A DNA stretch of 9,351 bases, taken from contig JAGRHE010000106.1 of NCBI GenBank assembly GCA_020445165.1, forward strand, positions 1 to 9,351, given 5' to 3'. Shown piece after piece: positions 1 through 7,800 of this stretch. The stretch is from Gammaproteobacteria bacterium. GTDB taxonomy: Bacteria; Pseudomonadota; Gammaproteobacteria; Chromatiales; Sedimenticolaceae. Each line of letters begins with the position of its first letter. Within the stretch, counting starts at the first letter, position 1. A program made the position numbers and the translations under genes. Under the pieces are notes generated by a model. The model was not told the DNA's origin and ran no database searches. It was given only the letters and a program-made list of their open reading frames with translations.

Positions 1-1969
1 TGGCGAAGTCGTAGATGTCTTCGCCGTCGTAGATCAGCAGGTACTGCGAGATCAGCTGGCGGTTATCCGGCAGGGTGCGGAACGCCGGGTCTTCGGCGTT
101 GAACGCCCAGTGCATCTCCTGCACGAAATCGGGCAGGCCGAAACTGCGGTCGATCTCGGGCTGCTGTTCGATCCATTCCTGGAAGGCGGCAATCTGCTGC
201 AGCACCGCCGGCTCGGTCAGGCCATCGCGCGCGGCGGCATCGAAGATGATGGATACCGGCATCGTGCCGATCAGGTTGTCGTCGATGTAACGGGTATCCT
301 GGCGGATCGGGTGGTCGTAGTCGAAGAACTCCTGCAGGTTGGTCTCGACCTTGACGTTGGCGATCTGCGGTGCGCCGGCCGCCAGGATCGCCAGGGTCAG
401 CCCGATGACCCAGGCCGGGTAGCGGATGCCGGTACGGTAAAGGACGCCGACCACGCGATCGACGATGCCGGCGGCGCCACGCACATCGGGCCATGCGGCC
501 TTGTCCCAGCGCACGATGATGTTCGGCAGGATACGAAACACGACGACGTAGATCAGCAGCGTGCCGACGGCCGAGATCAGGCCGAAGATCTTGATCGGTA
601 CGATCGGGCTGGTCGCCAGCGAGGCGAGGCCGCCGGCTGTTGTCAGCGCCGCGAACAGGGCCGGCCGGTTGACCTCAGTCAGCGCGCGGGCGACCCGGTC
701 GGTGCCGGTGAAACCACGCTTCGAGGCGAGGAACAGGCCGTTGAACAGGTGCACCAGCGCGGCCACGGTCAGTGCTGACAGCAACGGCGGGATGATGCTC
801 GACACCAGCGTAAAGGGCTGGTTGAACAAGACGTAGATCGCGACCGTGGTGTTGACGACGACCCCGATGGCCACGCCGGCCAGCATCACCGCGATCATGC
901 GCCGGAACAGCCACCAGATCAGCGCCAGGCCGATGCCGACGGTGGCCGGTATGAAGATCATGTTGTCGCGCAGCATCGAACGCAGCTGGGCGACATCGAC
1001 CGGGATCTGTCCTGCCATGGCGTTCAGGTAGCCGGTGAGTCGCGCCTGCTCGATCTCATGCAGGATCAGGTCCTGCAGGGCCAGTCGCTCGAGGCTGTTG
1101 GCGGCGTCTTCCGGTACCACGACCATGGCCAGTGCGCTGCCGTCGTCAGACATCAACGCGCCGTGGCTGAGCTGGTCATCGGCGATGCGTTGTTGCCTTT
1201 GCGGCGGACGGCTGTCGTCGAGGTGACGCACGTCGATCAGCTTCTCGACGATGAATTCGTCCTGGCTGCCTGCGATGTGGTCCTGCGTGGTGATGCCGAT
1301 CACCTGCGAGATCGCCTCGTTGCGTTCCAGTTTCCGACTGAGTCCGTCGTAGGCCTGGATGAAGCCATCCGAGAACAATGCCACGCCCTCGAACATCAGC
1401 ACGAAGACCTGGTCGTTCGGAAAACGCGTGCGCAGTTCACGGTCGAGAACCACGGCCGGCTCATCGTCAGGGAAATAGGCGTATGGCGAATTGTCGATGT
1501 TGAGGCGCAACAACAGCGACGAGGGCAGCACCGTGAACAGGAACAGGAACAGCACGCTGGCGTATTGTCGCCAGGGCAGTGCGCGCAACTGGCCCTGCAG
1601 GGTCTTCTCATCGCGCGAGGACAGGGTGAGCTGCACGCAGTCCTCACCGGCATGCCGGGTGCGGAAGGAGGTGCAGTCGGTGACCAGTGGCAGGTCGTCG
1701 GCACGGCGCAGGGTCAGCCGGGTTTGCGGATGGCTCCTGTCGGTCCCGGCTGAGCGTTTCGCGGCATCGAGGTGTTCGCGCAAGCGTTCGTGGTCGCGAT
1801 CCTCGACCAGGTCGAGCAGCGGAACGGCGGCGAGATCCTCGAACGACTTGTACGACAGGCGATCGAGAAACGCCTGGTTGGCAAAGACAAAAAAGCCCTC
1901 GTGGACGATGGCGACCGGGTTGCGCGATCCCTCCAATCGTGACGGACGCTCTGCGGAATTGTCAGCCAC
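1..1969 (-). CDS. RND/MMPL-family exporter with N-terminal PAS-like domain (C-terminus outside window)
   Basis: Open frame of 656 codons running off base 1. The start is GTG at 1969, because an in-frame TGA lies five codons upstream and no ATG occurs before about residue 192; GGGG sits about 6 nt before the GTG. Residues about 17-120 look like a PAS fold (VHEGFFVFANQAFLDRLSY, then DLVEDRDHERLREHL, then beta-rich sequence). A first membrane helix follows at about 137-154, then a periplasmic domain (155-336), helices at about 337-354, 358-381 and 386-413, two more within about 435-487, and a seventh near 517-533 before a second periplasmic domain begins. This is the first half of the duplicated RND layout; TM8-12 should lie beyond the window. 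The fourth helix carries ALVHLFNG, resembling the hydrophobe/amphiphile exporter (HAE3/MMPL-like) group. It is the third gene of an operon, 18 nt after the barrel gene. The RND N-terminus is cytoplasmic, so the PAS domain would sense inside the cell. The exporter call is strong, the PAS call moderate, the substrate unknown. Confidence 0.88.
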   Translation of the reverse strand, partial: MADNSAERPSRLEGSRNPVAIVHEGFFVFANQAFLDRLSYKSFEDLAAVPLLDLVEDRDHERLREHLDAAKRSAGTDRSHPQTRLTLRRADDLPLVTDCTSFRTRHAGEDCVQLTLSSRDEKTLQGQLRALPWRQYASVLFLFLFTVLPSSLLLRLNIDNSPYAYFPDDEPAVVLDRELRTRFPNDQVFVLMFEGVALFSDGFIQAYDGLSRKLERNEAISQVIGITTQDHIAGSQDEFIVEKLIDVRHLDDSRPPQRQQRIADDQLSHGALMSDDGSALAMVVVPEDAANSLERLALQDLILHEIEQARLTGYLNAMAGQIPVDVAQLRSMLRDNMIFIPATVGIGLALIWWLFRRMIAVMLAGVAIGVVVNTTVAIYVLFNQPFTLVSSIIPPLLSALTVAALVHLFNGLFLASKRGFTGTDRVARALTEVNRPALFAALTTAGGLASLATSPIVPIKIFGLISAVGTLLIYVVVFRILPNIIVRWDKAAWPDVRGAAGIVDRVVGVLYRTGIRYPAWVIGLTLAILAAGAPQIANVKVETNLQEFFDYDHPIRQDTRYIDDNLIGTMPVSIIFDAAARDGLTEPAVLQQIAAFQEWIEQQPEIDRSFGLPDFVQEMHWAFNAEDPAFRTLPDNRQLISQYLLIYDGEDIYDFA

Positions 1970-1987
1970 GTAATCCCCGCATCAGGT

Positions 1988-3424
1988 TCAGAACTTGGCG
2001 CGCCAGCCGAGCGTGACCAGTGAACGGTCCTCGTAGAACCCACCCAGGGTCTGCGGGTCGCCATCGAAGTAGTGCGCGCCCAGATAGACCTCGTGTGGCT
2101 CCCAGCCGAGGAAGGTGATTTCGGGATTCAGGTAGATGTCCTTGTTGTTGATGCCGAGATTGAAATCTAGGCTGGCACGCCAGCGCTCGCGATCGAACGG
2201 CACCTCGATCTCGCCGTTGAAGCTGTAGATCTCGCTACGATCGAGTATCGCCGGCGCATCGATAAGATTCTTGCCCATGACCTGCAGGTTGACCCGCGAG
2301 TCGCCGTCACCGGGATGCATTTCAACGCCCATGCCCCATTCGATCGCCGGGACCGTGGTGTAGCGCAGGTCACGCCGGGTGACCGGGTTGTCGCTGCTGT
2401 ACACCACCTCGGCGCGCCAGATGGCGCCGGCGCGGTTGCTGGCCGCGTCCAGACCGACTGCCCACGAGCGCGGGTACTCGGCGCGCAGTGTGCCGCCGTC
2501 GGCACGGAAGTAGGGAATCGACTGGCGCGTCCTGGCCAGGGTCATGCCGATGTCGGCAAACGAATGGTTACGCGTGAAGCGCATGCCGGCGCCGCCGTCG
2601 CCGTGCGGTTCGTCTTCGTCGATCACGGCGTTTTGCACGAAGGCCGGGGCAATGTCATCCGGGTCGATGCCCAGCATGCGGCCTTCGCGGCGATCGATCG
2701 GGTACCAGACACTGTCCTTGTCGGCCATCTCGGCCTCGCGGAAGTCGACCAGCCAGACCAGGTCGAGCTTGCCGCCGGCGACGAAGGTCTCGGCGCGCAG
2801 CATCGGGTTGGAGCGGCGCCGGTCTTCGAGATCGTCCAGCAGCACCCGGCTGACGTCGGCGGTGCTCACCCGGTCGGACAGTGGCAGTTCGTCCATCCGG
2901 CCCCAGATGACGGTCTGGGTGCCGAGTGTGAGCTTGAGGTTGTCGCCACGGTAGCGGACGAAGGTATCGCCGTAGTCCGCGCGCAGGTCGCTGAAGCTGT
3001 CACGTCCGTCTTCGTCGTAACCGTCGATGCGTGCCGCGGCCTGGAACTCCCATTGCGGATCCGGCTGCCAGTTGGCCGACGCGGTAAGTTTGCCGTACAG
3101 CGACCGGTCGCTGGCCGAGCGCGAGCGGGTGAAGGCGCCGAGTTCGAGGTGGGCGTCGTCGAGACCGATGTCGAGCCGGCCCGGGCCGCTTTCACTTTCG
3201 GTCGCGGTGGGCGCTGCCAGGCCGCTCTCGATCACGATGTCGGCACTGGGGCCAGCGTCGATCATGATCTCGTTGCCGGGACCGGCGTCGATCATGATCT
3301 CTCCGCTGCCGGCGCTGCCATCCTCGATCAGAATCTCATCGGATGCGAAGGCCGGCACATGGGCGGCCGCAAGTGTGCTGAACAGCAGGTAGACGGGCAG
3401 TGAGGGGTTCGGGCGGTACGGCAT
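1988..3424 (-). CDS. DUF1302-type outer-membrane beta-barrel protein
   Basis: A 478-residue protein with a signal peptide (hydrophobic stretch about 9-25, likely cleavage after AFA at 27). Residues 30-71 are four acidic repeats (EILIEDG, EIMIDAG, EIMIDAG, DIVIESG), mostly ten residues apart. From about 83 onward the sequence alternates polar and hydrophobic residues as in beta strands, and it ends in WRAKF, a C-terminal aromatic typical of BAM-assembled barrels. The segment near residues 165-205 (LGTQTVIWGRMDELPLSD followed by DDLEDRR) resembles the conserved part of the DUF1302 family, which often sits beside RND/MMPL exporters. The start is ATG 3424, with AAGGA about 8 nt upstream. It lies 36 nt after the LolA-like gene and 18 nt before the exporter, so cotranslation in one operon is likely. 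The role is inferred as outer-membrane exit or docking partner of the exporter. The barrel nature is fairly sure; the exact family name rests on motif memory. Confidence 0.82.
   Translation of the reverse strand: MPYRPNPSLPVYLLFSTLAAAHVPAFASDEILIEDGSAGSGEIMIDAGPGNEIMIDAGPSADIVIESGLAAPTATESESGPGRLDIGLDDAHLELGAFTRSRSASDRSLYGKLTASANWQPDPQWEFQAAARIDGYDEDGRDSFSDLRADYGDTFVRYRGDNLKLTLGTQTVIWGRMDELPLSDRVSTADVSRVLLDDLEDRRRSNPMLRAETFVAGGKLDLVWLVDFREAEMADKDSVWYPIDRREGRMLGIDPDDIAPAFVQNAVIDEDEPHGDGGAGMRFTRNHSFADIGMTLARTRQSIPYFRADGGTLRAEYPRSWAVGLDAASNRAGAIWRAEVVYSSDNPVTRRDLRYTTVPAIEWGMGVEMHPGDGDSRVNLQVMGKNLIDAPAILDRSEIYSFNGEIEVPFDRERWRASLDFNLGINNKDIYLNPEITFLGWEPHEVYLGAHYFDGDPQTLGGFYEDRSLVTLGWRAKF
3212..3337 (-). 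repeat. In-frame acidic decapeptide repeats in the barrel protein N-terminus
   Basis: Codes for residues 30-71 as four units: a 12-residue EILIEDGSAGSG, then EIMIDAGPGN, EIMIDAGPSA and DIVIESGLAA. At DNA level, GCGTCGATCATGATCTC occurs twice on the plus strand, at 3255-3271 and 3285-3301, exactly 30 bp apart. This supports duplication of a ten-codon unit. The segment follows the predicted signal peptide directly and precedes the barrel, so it would be a periplasmic linker or plug-like extension. Its function is unknown. Confidence 0.8.
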
Positions 3425-3460
3425 GACGGCGGTCCTTGTTGTTGTCAGGGATCGCGCCGT

Positions 3461-4264
3461 TTACGGCCGGTAGCGGGCTTCTGCGTTCGCGTCCGACAGC
3501 GACTGGCTGGTAAACAGGTGATCCGGAATCCCCTGATTATACTTGACTTTTGACAACGCTATCTGGGTCGTGTGGCCCGTCTCCAGGTCCTCCATGGTGC
3601 TGTCGAGGATGGTCCAGAAGCCCTGGATCTTCTTGATCCGCTTGACGTTGAGGCGCTTGACCGGCTTGTCCGAGTGGCGTTGATACAGGTCCACGCGCAA
3701 CGCAATCAGCGTGCCCGGGTGAATGTAGCTGACGCGCTTGGTGTAGACCGAGTTGTCGGCATCGACCGGTACCGATTCGAGCACCTTGACCTTGAGCTTG
3801 CCGAGCATCTCATCGCCGAGCAGGCGGTGCTCGTCCATCTCGACCTCGCGGTCACGCAGGTCTTCGAAGAACAGGTCCGAGCCGACGAAACGGCCACCCT
3901 TGCGACCCGACGACACGCGCCGCACACGGTCGAGCGCCGGCAGGTACAGCCACTGGTCGTTCTGGTCGCCCGGGTAGTCCTTGGTCAGCAGGCCAACGCC
4001 GTCGATGTCGGCCGGGCTGGTGAAGCGGGTCAAGGACCAGCGCTCGCCCTTGCCGCGATCGGCCGCCATCGTGTACATGGTGCGCTGGCGCGGGCTGCGC
4101 CCCTTCTCGACCAGGATCATGGTTGCCTGCGACGCGAAGTCGTCGCCGTTCGGGGCATCGTAGACCGTCTGCGCCAGGCGCCGGCCGGCCTCGTCGGCGA
4201 ATGCATCGCCGAGCAGCAACGCCGATGCCAGGCAGGCCCACAGGAACAGTTTCAGACTTCGCAT
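3461..4264 (-). CDS. LolA-like outer-membrane lipoprotein-sorting protein (periplasmic carrier)
   Basis: A 267-residue protein with a clear signal peptide (MRSLKLFLWACLASALLLGDAFA, likely cut after residue 23) and no lipobox, so periplasmic. The body fits the LolA-like family annotated as outer membrane lipoprotein-sorting protein (PF17131 type). It has a beta-rich carrier fold, FTSPADIDGVGLL at 81-93, DQWLYLPALDRVRRV at 103-117, and GGRFVGSDLFFEDL at 123-136. An upstream GTG (4279) and ATG (4276) are in frame, but ATG 4264 has GGAG six nt before it and gives a compact signal peptide, so it is preferred. It is the first gene of the operon with the barrel protein (36 nt downstream) and the RND exporter. 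Family members commonly neighbour RND/MMPL exporters. By analogy it should ferry a hydrophobic substrate across the periplasm; the substrate cannot be read from sequence. Distinct from true LolA, which is shorter and sits elsewhere. Confidence 0.88.
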   Translation of the reverse strand: MRSLKLFLWACLASALLLGDAFADEAGRRLAQTVYDAPNGDDFASQATMILVEKGRSPRQRTMYTMAADRGKGERWSLTRFTSPADIDGVGLLTKDYPGDQNDQWLYLPALDRVRRVSSGRKGGRFVGSDLFFEDLRDREVEMDEHRLLGDEMLGKLKVKVLESVPVDADNSVYTKRVSYIHPGTLIALRVDLYQRHSDKPVKRLNVKRIKKIQGFWTILDSTMEDLETGHTTQIALSKVKYNQGIPDHLFTSQSLSDANAEARYRP

Positions 4265-4421
4265 TGTCGACTCCATCACGAGGGGCTGCGGACCCGAACG
4301 GCGGCATTCCGCATCGAGGGCTGCGGAGAGCGGCCCGGCTGCTGGCGTTGCCTTTCATGCCAGCATTGGCGGCGCCGCCGTCCCGTCCTTTAGGCGATTT
4401 GCTCCTGTACAGCGGCTCAGA
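4265..4421. promoter_or_regulatory. Intergenic region upstream of the export operon
   Basis: A 157-bp gap between the speE stop and the LolA-like start, both on the minus strand. The operon promoter is expected here, but no convincing -35/-10 pair or -24/-12 element was found. It contains a 7-bp perfect inverted repeat, TGCTGGC at 4340-4346 and GCCAGCA at 4359-4365, with a 12-nt loop, and a 12-bp perfect palindrome GGCGGCGCCGCC at 4368-4379. Neither is followed by a T-run on either strand, so neither is a canonical intrinsic terminator. Confidence 0.4.
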
Positions 4422-5285
4422 CTATTTCCACCATCCCGAGCGCGCATTGCGGAAAAACTCGGGCTCGGCAAACGCCGCGACATGGACCTCGCTGTTGTAA
4501 TAACGGGTCTCGAACGGACGGTTTTCGACGTCATCGCGGCGGAACTGCGTCAGCGGGCCGCTCTTGGCGCCGATCGTCGCCGACCACCAGCCGGTAGGGT
4601 AGATCGGCTGCGGAAAGAATAATGTGCGGGCGTCGTGGAAGCGTGCGCTCTTCAGGCTGCGGTACATGCGTTCGAGCACGGCCATGTGGATCAGCGGTGA
4701 TTCACTCTGCTGCACCACCAGGCCGTTTTCGCCCAGCGCTTGGTGGCAGGCATTGTAGAACTCCGGCGTGAACAGCACCTCGCCCGGCCCGATCGGGTCG
4801 GTCGAGTCGACAATGATCACGTCGAGTGAGCCCGGCGCGGCGTCCTTCATCCACTGGATGCCATCGATGAACAGCAATTCGGCACGCGGGTCGCCGTTCG
4901 ACTCGCACAGTTCCGGGAAATGCAGCTCGGCCGCACGGGTCACCGCCTCGTCGATGTCGATCTGGGTGACGCGTTCCACCTCGGGGTGCCGGAGCACCTC
5001 GCGCAGAGTGCCGCAATCGCCGCCGCCGATGATAGCGACCCGCTTCGGCGCCGGATGGCTGTACAGCACCGGGTGGCTCATCATCTCGTGGTACAGGAAG
5101 TTGTCGCGCGTACTGACCATGGTGCAGCCATCGATCAGCATCAGCTTGCCGTAGGTGCTGGTGTCGTAGACCTCGACCTTCTGGTACGGCGACTGTTCCT
5201 CGAACAGCTTCTCTCCGCGTTGCAGCGAGAAGGCCGAACCGCCGTCCTCGCAGATCTCGGTAATCCAGTTTTCGTCCAGGCTCAT
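4422..5285 (-). CDS. speE: Spermidine synthase (polyamine aminopropyltransferase)
   Basis: A 287-residue protein, close to the 288 of E. coli SpeE. It transfers the aminopropyl group of decarboxylated S-adenosylmethionine to putrescine, giving spermidine and methylthioadenosine in the cytoplasm. Visible family motifs are YHEMMSHPVL (65-74), the nucleotide-binding loop IIGGGDCGTLREVLRHP (85-101), the acidic QIDIDEAV (108-115), the catalytic stretch VDSTDPIGP (159-167) with Asp160 as the expected general base, and YPTGWWS (229-235). The glycine-rich loop has Cys at 91 where many members have Gly; I believe this variant also occurs in other proteobacteria. The start at ATG 5285 has GGAG five nt upstream; a longer frame reaching 5399 would run through the promoter region shared with speA and is rejected. 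It is divergent from speA, the gene two steps earlier in the same pathway. SpeD, which supplies the aminopropyl donor, is not in the window. Confidence 0.96.
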   Translation of the reverse strand: MSLDENWITEICEDGGSAFSLQRGEKLFEEQSPYQKVEVYDTSTYGKLMLIDGCTMVSTRDNFLYHEMMSHPVLYSHPAPKRVAIIGGGDCGTLREVLRHPEVERVTQIDIDEAVTRAAELHFPELCESNGDPRAELLFIDGIQWMKDAAPGSLDVIIVDSTDPIGPGEVLFTPEFYNACHQALGENGLVVQQSESPLIHMAVLERMYRSLKSARFHDARTLFFPQPIYPTGWWSATIGAKSGPLTQFRRDDVENRPFETRYYNSEVHVAAFAEPEFFRNARSGWWK

Positions 5286-5432
5286 CTCGGCTCCAGGTCC
5301 TCGGCGGTTGTGTGCCGCGCACATTAATGCCCTGCACTCTGCTCGGCAACAGCGCCTGTGCGTCCGGGTCGCGCTCGTGCGCGCGCCGCTCAAATCCATG
5401 ATAATCGCGCCTCGCCACCAGGAACCCGGGCC
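5286..5432. promoter_or_regulatory. Divergent speE/speA promoter region
   Basis: A 147-bp gap between two outward-facing starts, so it must hold both promoters. For speA the best -10 is GATAAT at 5400-5405 (5 of 6 consensus) without a recognisable -35, giving a start near 5412 and a leader of about 20 nt. For speE (minus strand) a weak pair is TTGCCG (5349-5344) and ATTAAT (5328-5323) with a short 15-bp spacer. A 13-bp dyad, TGTGC-CGC-GCACA at 5311-5323, lies right where speE transcription would start and could be an operator. No polyamine riboswitch or leader peptide was recognised. Confidence 0.4.
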
Positions 5433-7304
5433 ATGTCCAACGCATCCGAATCGCCACCGCAGACCTACGGCGTGTCACGCTGGGGCGACGGTTACTTCGA
5501 CATCAACGATGACGGGCACGTGTGCGTGCGCCCGCAGCCGGGCCAGGCGGCCGAGGTGGATCTGTTTTCATTGGCACGCGAGCTGACCGAAAGCGGTCTG
5601 CGCCTGCCGGTGCTAGTCCGCTTCAACGACATCCTGCGCCACCGCGTGCGCAGCCTGTGTACGGCCTTCGAGGAGGCGGCGTCTGCGCTCGACTACCAGG
5701 GCGGTTATCGCGCCGTCTACCCGATCAAGGTCAACCAGCAGCGCAGCGTGGTCGAGCAGCTGGTTGACGGCGGTGGTGACTGCATTGGCCTGGAGGCCGG
5801 CAGCAAGCCCGAGCTGATGGCGGTACTGGCGAGCGCGCCACGTGGCGGCGCGATCGTCTGCAACGGTTACAAGGACCGCGAGTACATCCGCCTGGCACTG
5901 ATCGGGCGCCGTCTCGGTTTTGATGTCTACATCGTGATCGAGAAGTTGTCCGAGCTCGACCTGGTGTTTGACGAGGCCGCCGACCTCGGCATCGAGCCCC
6001 TGCTCGGCGTGCGCGTACGCCTGGCCGCGGTCGCTGCCGGCAAGTGGCAGAACTCGGGCGGCGCGAAATCCAAGTTTGGACTTTCAGCGGCCCAGGTGCT
6101 GGTGCTGGTGCAGCGGCTGCGCGAGCGCGACAGCCTGCACTGGCTGGCACTGCTGCATTCGCACATCGGTTCGCAGATCCCCGATCTGCGTGACATTCAC
6201 CGGGGCATCAGTGAGGCGACCCGCTATTTCCACGAACTGCATCGGCTCGGTGCCCGGATCCGGGTGATCGATGTCGGCGGCGGTCTCGGCATCGACTACG
6301 AGGGCAGTCGCTCGCAACACTACTGCTCGACCAACTACGGCCTCACCGACTATGCCAGCGAGGTGCTGCGTCCGATTGCGCGGGTGTGTGCCGAGTACGA
6401 GCTACCGCAACCGATGGTGTTCAGCGAGTCCGGGCGTGCGCTGACCGCACATCATGCGGTGCTGATCACCGACGTGATCGAGCGCGAGGCGCCGTATGTC
6501 GACGTGGTCGACGATGCGGACGACGAAGAGCTGGTGCAGCGCATGCAGGATCTGCTCGACGCCGGTGACCGGGTCGCCCCGCCGCAGCGTCTGCAGAGCG
6601 CCGAGCTGTTGCTGGACGAGGCCAATGCGCGTTTTGCCGGCGGCGGCCTCGACCTGACCCAGCGGGCGCAGGTGGAAACCTTGTTCTACCGCGTGGCACA
6701 TGCGGTCAAGGACGACCTGCGGCTCAACTCGAAACGCCACCGCGAACTGCTGGAAATGCTGAACGAGCTGCTGGCCGAGCGCGTGTTCTGCAATTTTTCG
6801 CTGTTCCAGTCGTTGCCGGATATCTGGGCCATCGACCAGATCTTTCCGGTGATGCCGCTGCAGCGTTTGCACGAAGCGCCCGACCAGGCCGCGCTGGTAC
6901 ACGACCTGACCTGTGACTCAGACGGCTGCATCGACAGCTACGTCGACCAGGACGGGGTCGAGAACACCCTGATGCTGCATCGGGCCCGGGTCGGGGAGCC
7001 TTACCTGCTCGGCGTGTTCCTGGTCGGTGCCTACCAGGAGATCCTCGGCGACATGCACAACCTGTTCGGCGACACCGACGCGGTCAACGTGACGCTCGAC
7101 AGAGACGGGCGCGCGCGCCTCGCGATGCCCGAGCGGGGTGATTCAGTCGACGAACTGCTGCGTTACGTGCATTTCGACCCCGAGGCGATGCTGACCACCT
7201 ACCTGCAGCGCCTGCGCGAGCAGGGGGTCGGCGAAGCCTATGTCGATGCCTACTACCGCGAGCTCAAGGCCGGCCTGCACGGCTACACCTACCTGAAGAG
7301 CTGA
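5433..7304 (+). CDS. speA: Biosynthetic arginine decarboxylase
   Basis: A 623-residue, PLP-dependent, alanine-racemase-fold decarboxylase converting arginine to agmatine and CO2, the first step of the agmatine route to putrescine. The N-terminal RWGDGYFDINDDGHV (16-30) matches the SpeA start region. YPIKVNQQR (96-104) carries the PLP lysine, Lys99. HIGSQI (244-249), the phosphate-binding VGGGLGIDY (281-289) and SESGRALTAHHAV (331-343) follow. The C-terminal domain has DLTCDSDG (491-498) with the expected catalytic Cys494, and GAYQE (532-536). E. coli SpeA is about 35 residues longer, mainly at the N-terminus. The start is ATG 5433, with AGGA about 9 nt upstream; an in-frame ATG at 5358 would add arginine-rich sequence across the promoter and is rejected. 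It is divergent from speE. Agmatine must be turned into putrescine by SpeB or AguA/AguB encoded elsewhere. The family is Mg-dependent and feedback-inhibited by polyamines in studied relatives. Confidence 0.97.
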   Translation: MSNASESPPQTYGVSRWGDGYFDINDDGHVCVRPQPGQAAEVDLFSLARELTESGLRLPVLVRFNDILRHRVRSLCTAFEEAASALDYQGGYRAVYPIKVNQQRSVVEQLVDGGGDCIGLEAGSKPELMAVLASAPRGGAIVCNGYKDREYIRLALIGRRLGFDVYIVIEKLSELDLVFDEAADLGIEPLLGVRVRLAAVAAGKWQNSGGAKSKFGLSAAQVLVLVQRLRERDSLHWLALLHSHIGSQIPDLRDIHRGISEATRYFHELHRLGARIRVIDVGGGLGIDYEGSRSQHYCSTNYGLTDYASEVLRPIARVCAEYELPQPMVFSESGRALTAHHAVLITDVIEREAPYVDVVDDADDEELVQRMQDLLDAGDRVAPPQRLQSAELLLDEANARFAGGGLDLTQRAQVETLFYRVAHAVKDDLRLNSKRHRELLEMLNELLAERVFCNFSLFQSLPDIWAIDQIFPVMPLQRLHEAPDQAALVHDLTCDSDGCIDSYVDQDGVENTLMLHRARVGEPYLLGVFLVGAYQEILGDMHNLFGDTDAVNVTLDRDGRARLAMPERGDSVDELLRYVHFDPEAMLTTYLQRLREQGVGEAYVDAYYRELKAGLHGYTYLKS

Positions 7305-7346
7305 GCCGCACCGGATCTGGTGATTCTCAATAGTCAGGGAATAAAG

Positions 7347-7375
7347 TTTCCGAAAGTCAGTCGCTTGTGTATAGG
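7347..7375 (+). promoter_or_regulatory. Weak sigma70-like promoter candidate for the TPR gene
   Basis: TTTCCG (7347-7352) and TATAGG (7370-7375) are separated by 17 bp in an AT-richer patch of the 153-bp gap after speA. The matches are 3 of 6 and 4 of 6. The start would fall near 7382, followed by a leader of about 75 nt. No clear terminator separates it from speA, so read-through is also possible. Confidence 0.3.
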
Positions 7376-7457
7376 TGTGCAGAATGCATACCCTGCAATT
7401 AACCCGCTTGTTGTGCGTTCCTGCCGGCGGAGAATGCCCCGATGGGAGGGTGTCGCG

Positions 7458-7784
7458 ATGACCATGATCGAAAATCTGCACGGTATGCTCGAACGCGGGG
7501 TCGATAGCGCGCTGTTGCGCTATTCGCTCGGCAACGAACTGCTTAAGGTCGGCGATGCGGATGCTGCGGTTGCACATCTGCGTGAGGCCCTGCGTTTCGA
7601 TGGTGAGTATTCCGCCGCCTGGAAGGCGCTGGGCAAGGCACTGGCGAGCATTGGCAACCACGCCGAGGCGGTCGATACGCTGGCTCAAGGGATCGAGGTC
7701 GCCGAGCGCCGTGGTGACGTGCAGGCCGCCAAGGAGATGGTCGTGTTCCGCAAGCGTTCGCTAAAGGCCCTGGGACAGGACTAG
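7458..7784 (+). CDS. Small tetratricopeptide-repeat protein
   Basis: A 108-residue protein made almost wholly of two tandem 34-residue TPR units, at about 19-52 and 53-86. These show the usual small/large residue pattern (YSLGNELLKVGDADAAVAHLREAL, split here as YSLGNELLKVGD and ADAAVAHLREAL; then WKALGKALASIGNHAEAV). A short basic tail follows, containing FRKRSLKAL. It has no signal peptide or membrane segment, so it is probably cytoplasmic. The start at ATG 7458 is chosen because GGGAGGG lies seven nt upstream; an in-frame frame opens from 7320 but lacks a ribosome site. A second ATG at 7464 is possible. TPR pairs bind other proteins; the partner is unknown. It lies downstream of speA on the same strand and converges with the ECF sigma gene, 101 nt away. 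Small proteins of this size and composition recur in gammaproteobacteria, but I know no assigned function. Confidence 0.85.
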   Translation: MTMIENLHGMLERGVDSALLRYSLGNELLKVGDADAAVAHLREALRFDGEYSAAWKALGKALASIGNHAEAVDTLAQGIEVAERRGDVQAAKEMVVFRKRSLKALGQD

Positions 7785-7800
7785 CGCGCCGCTTCACGGG

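Noticed and set aside
110..778. Plus-strand open frame of 222 codons opposite the exporter
   Set aside because: The minus-strand exporter frame is continuous with membrane helices throughout; the plus frame is Asp/Arg/Gly-rich and featureless.
2315..3403. Plus-strand open frame of 362 codons antisense to the barrel gene
   Set aside because: It is a GC-rich shadow: it has low-complexity Val/Ala/Gly/Arg-type composition, no recognisable domain and no ribosome site, and the opposite strand encodes a signal peptide and a barrel with a C-terminal Phe.
4340..4379. Inverted repeats after speE as its terminator
   Set aside because: There is no T-run on the minus strand after either stem. They are listed only as structure in the intergenic region.
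3572..4393. Plus-strand open frame of 273 codons antisense to the LolA-like gene
   Set aside because: It is antisense to a gene with clear family motifs and has no domain of its own.
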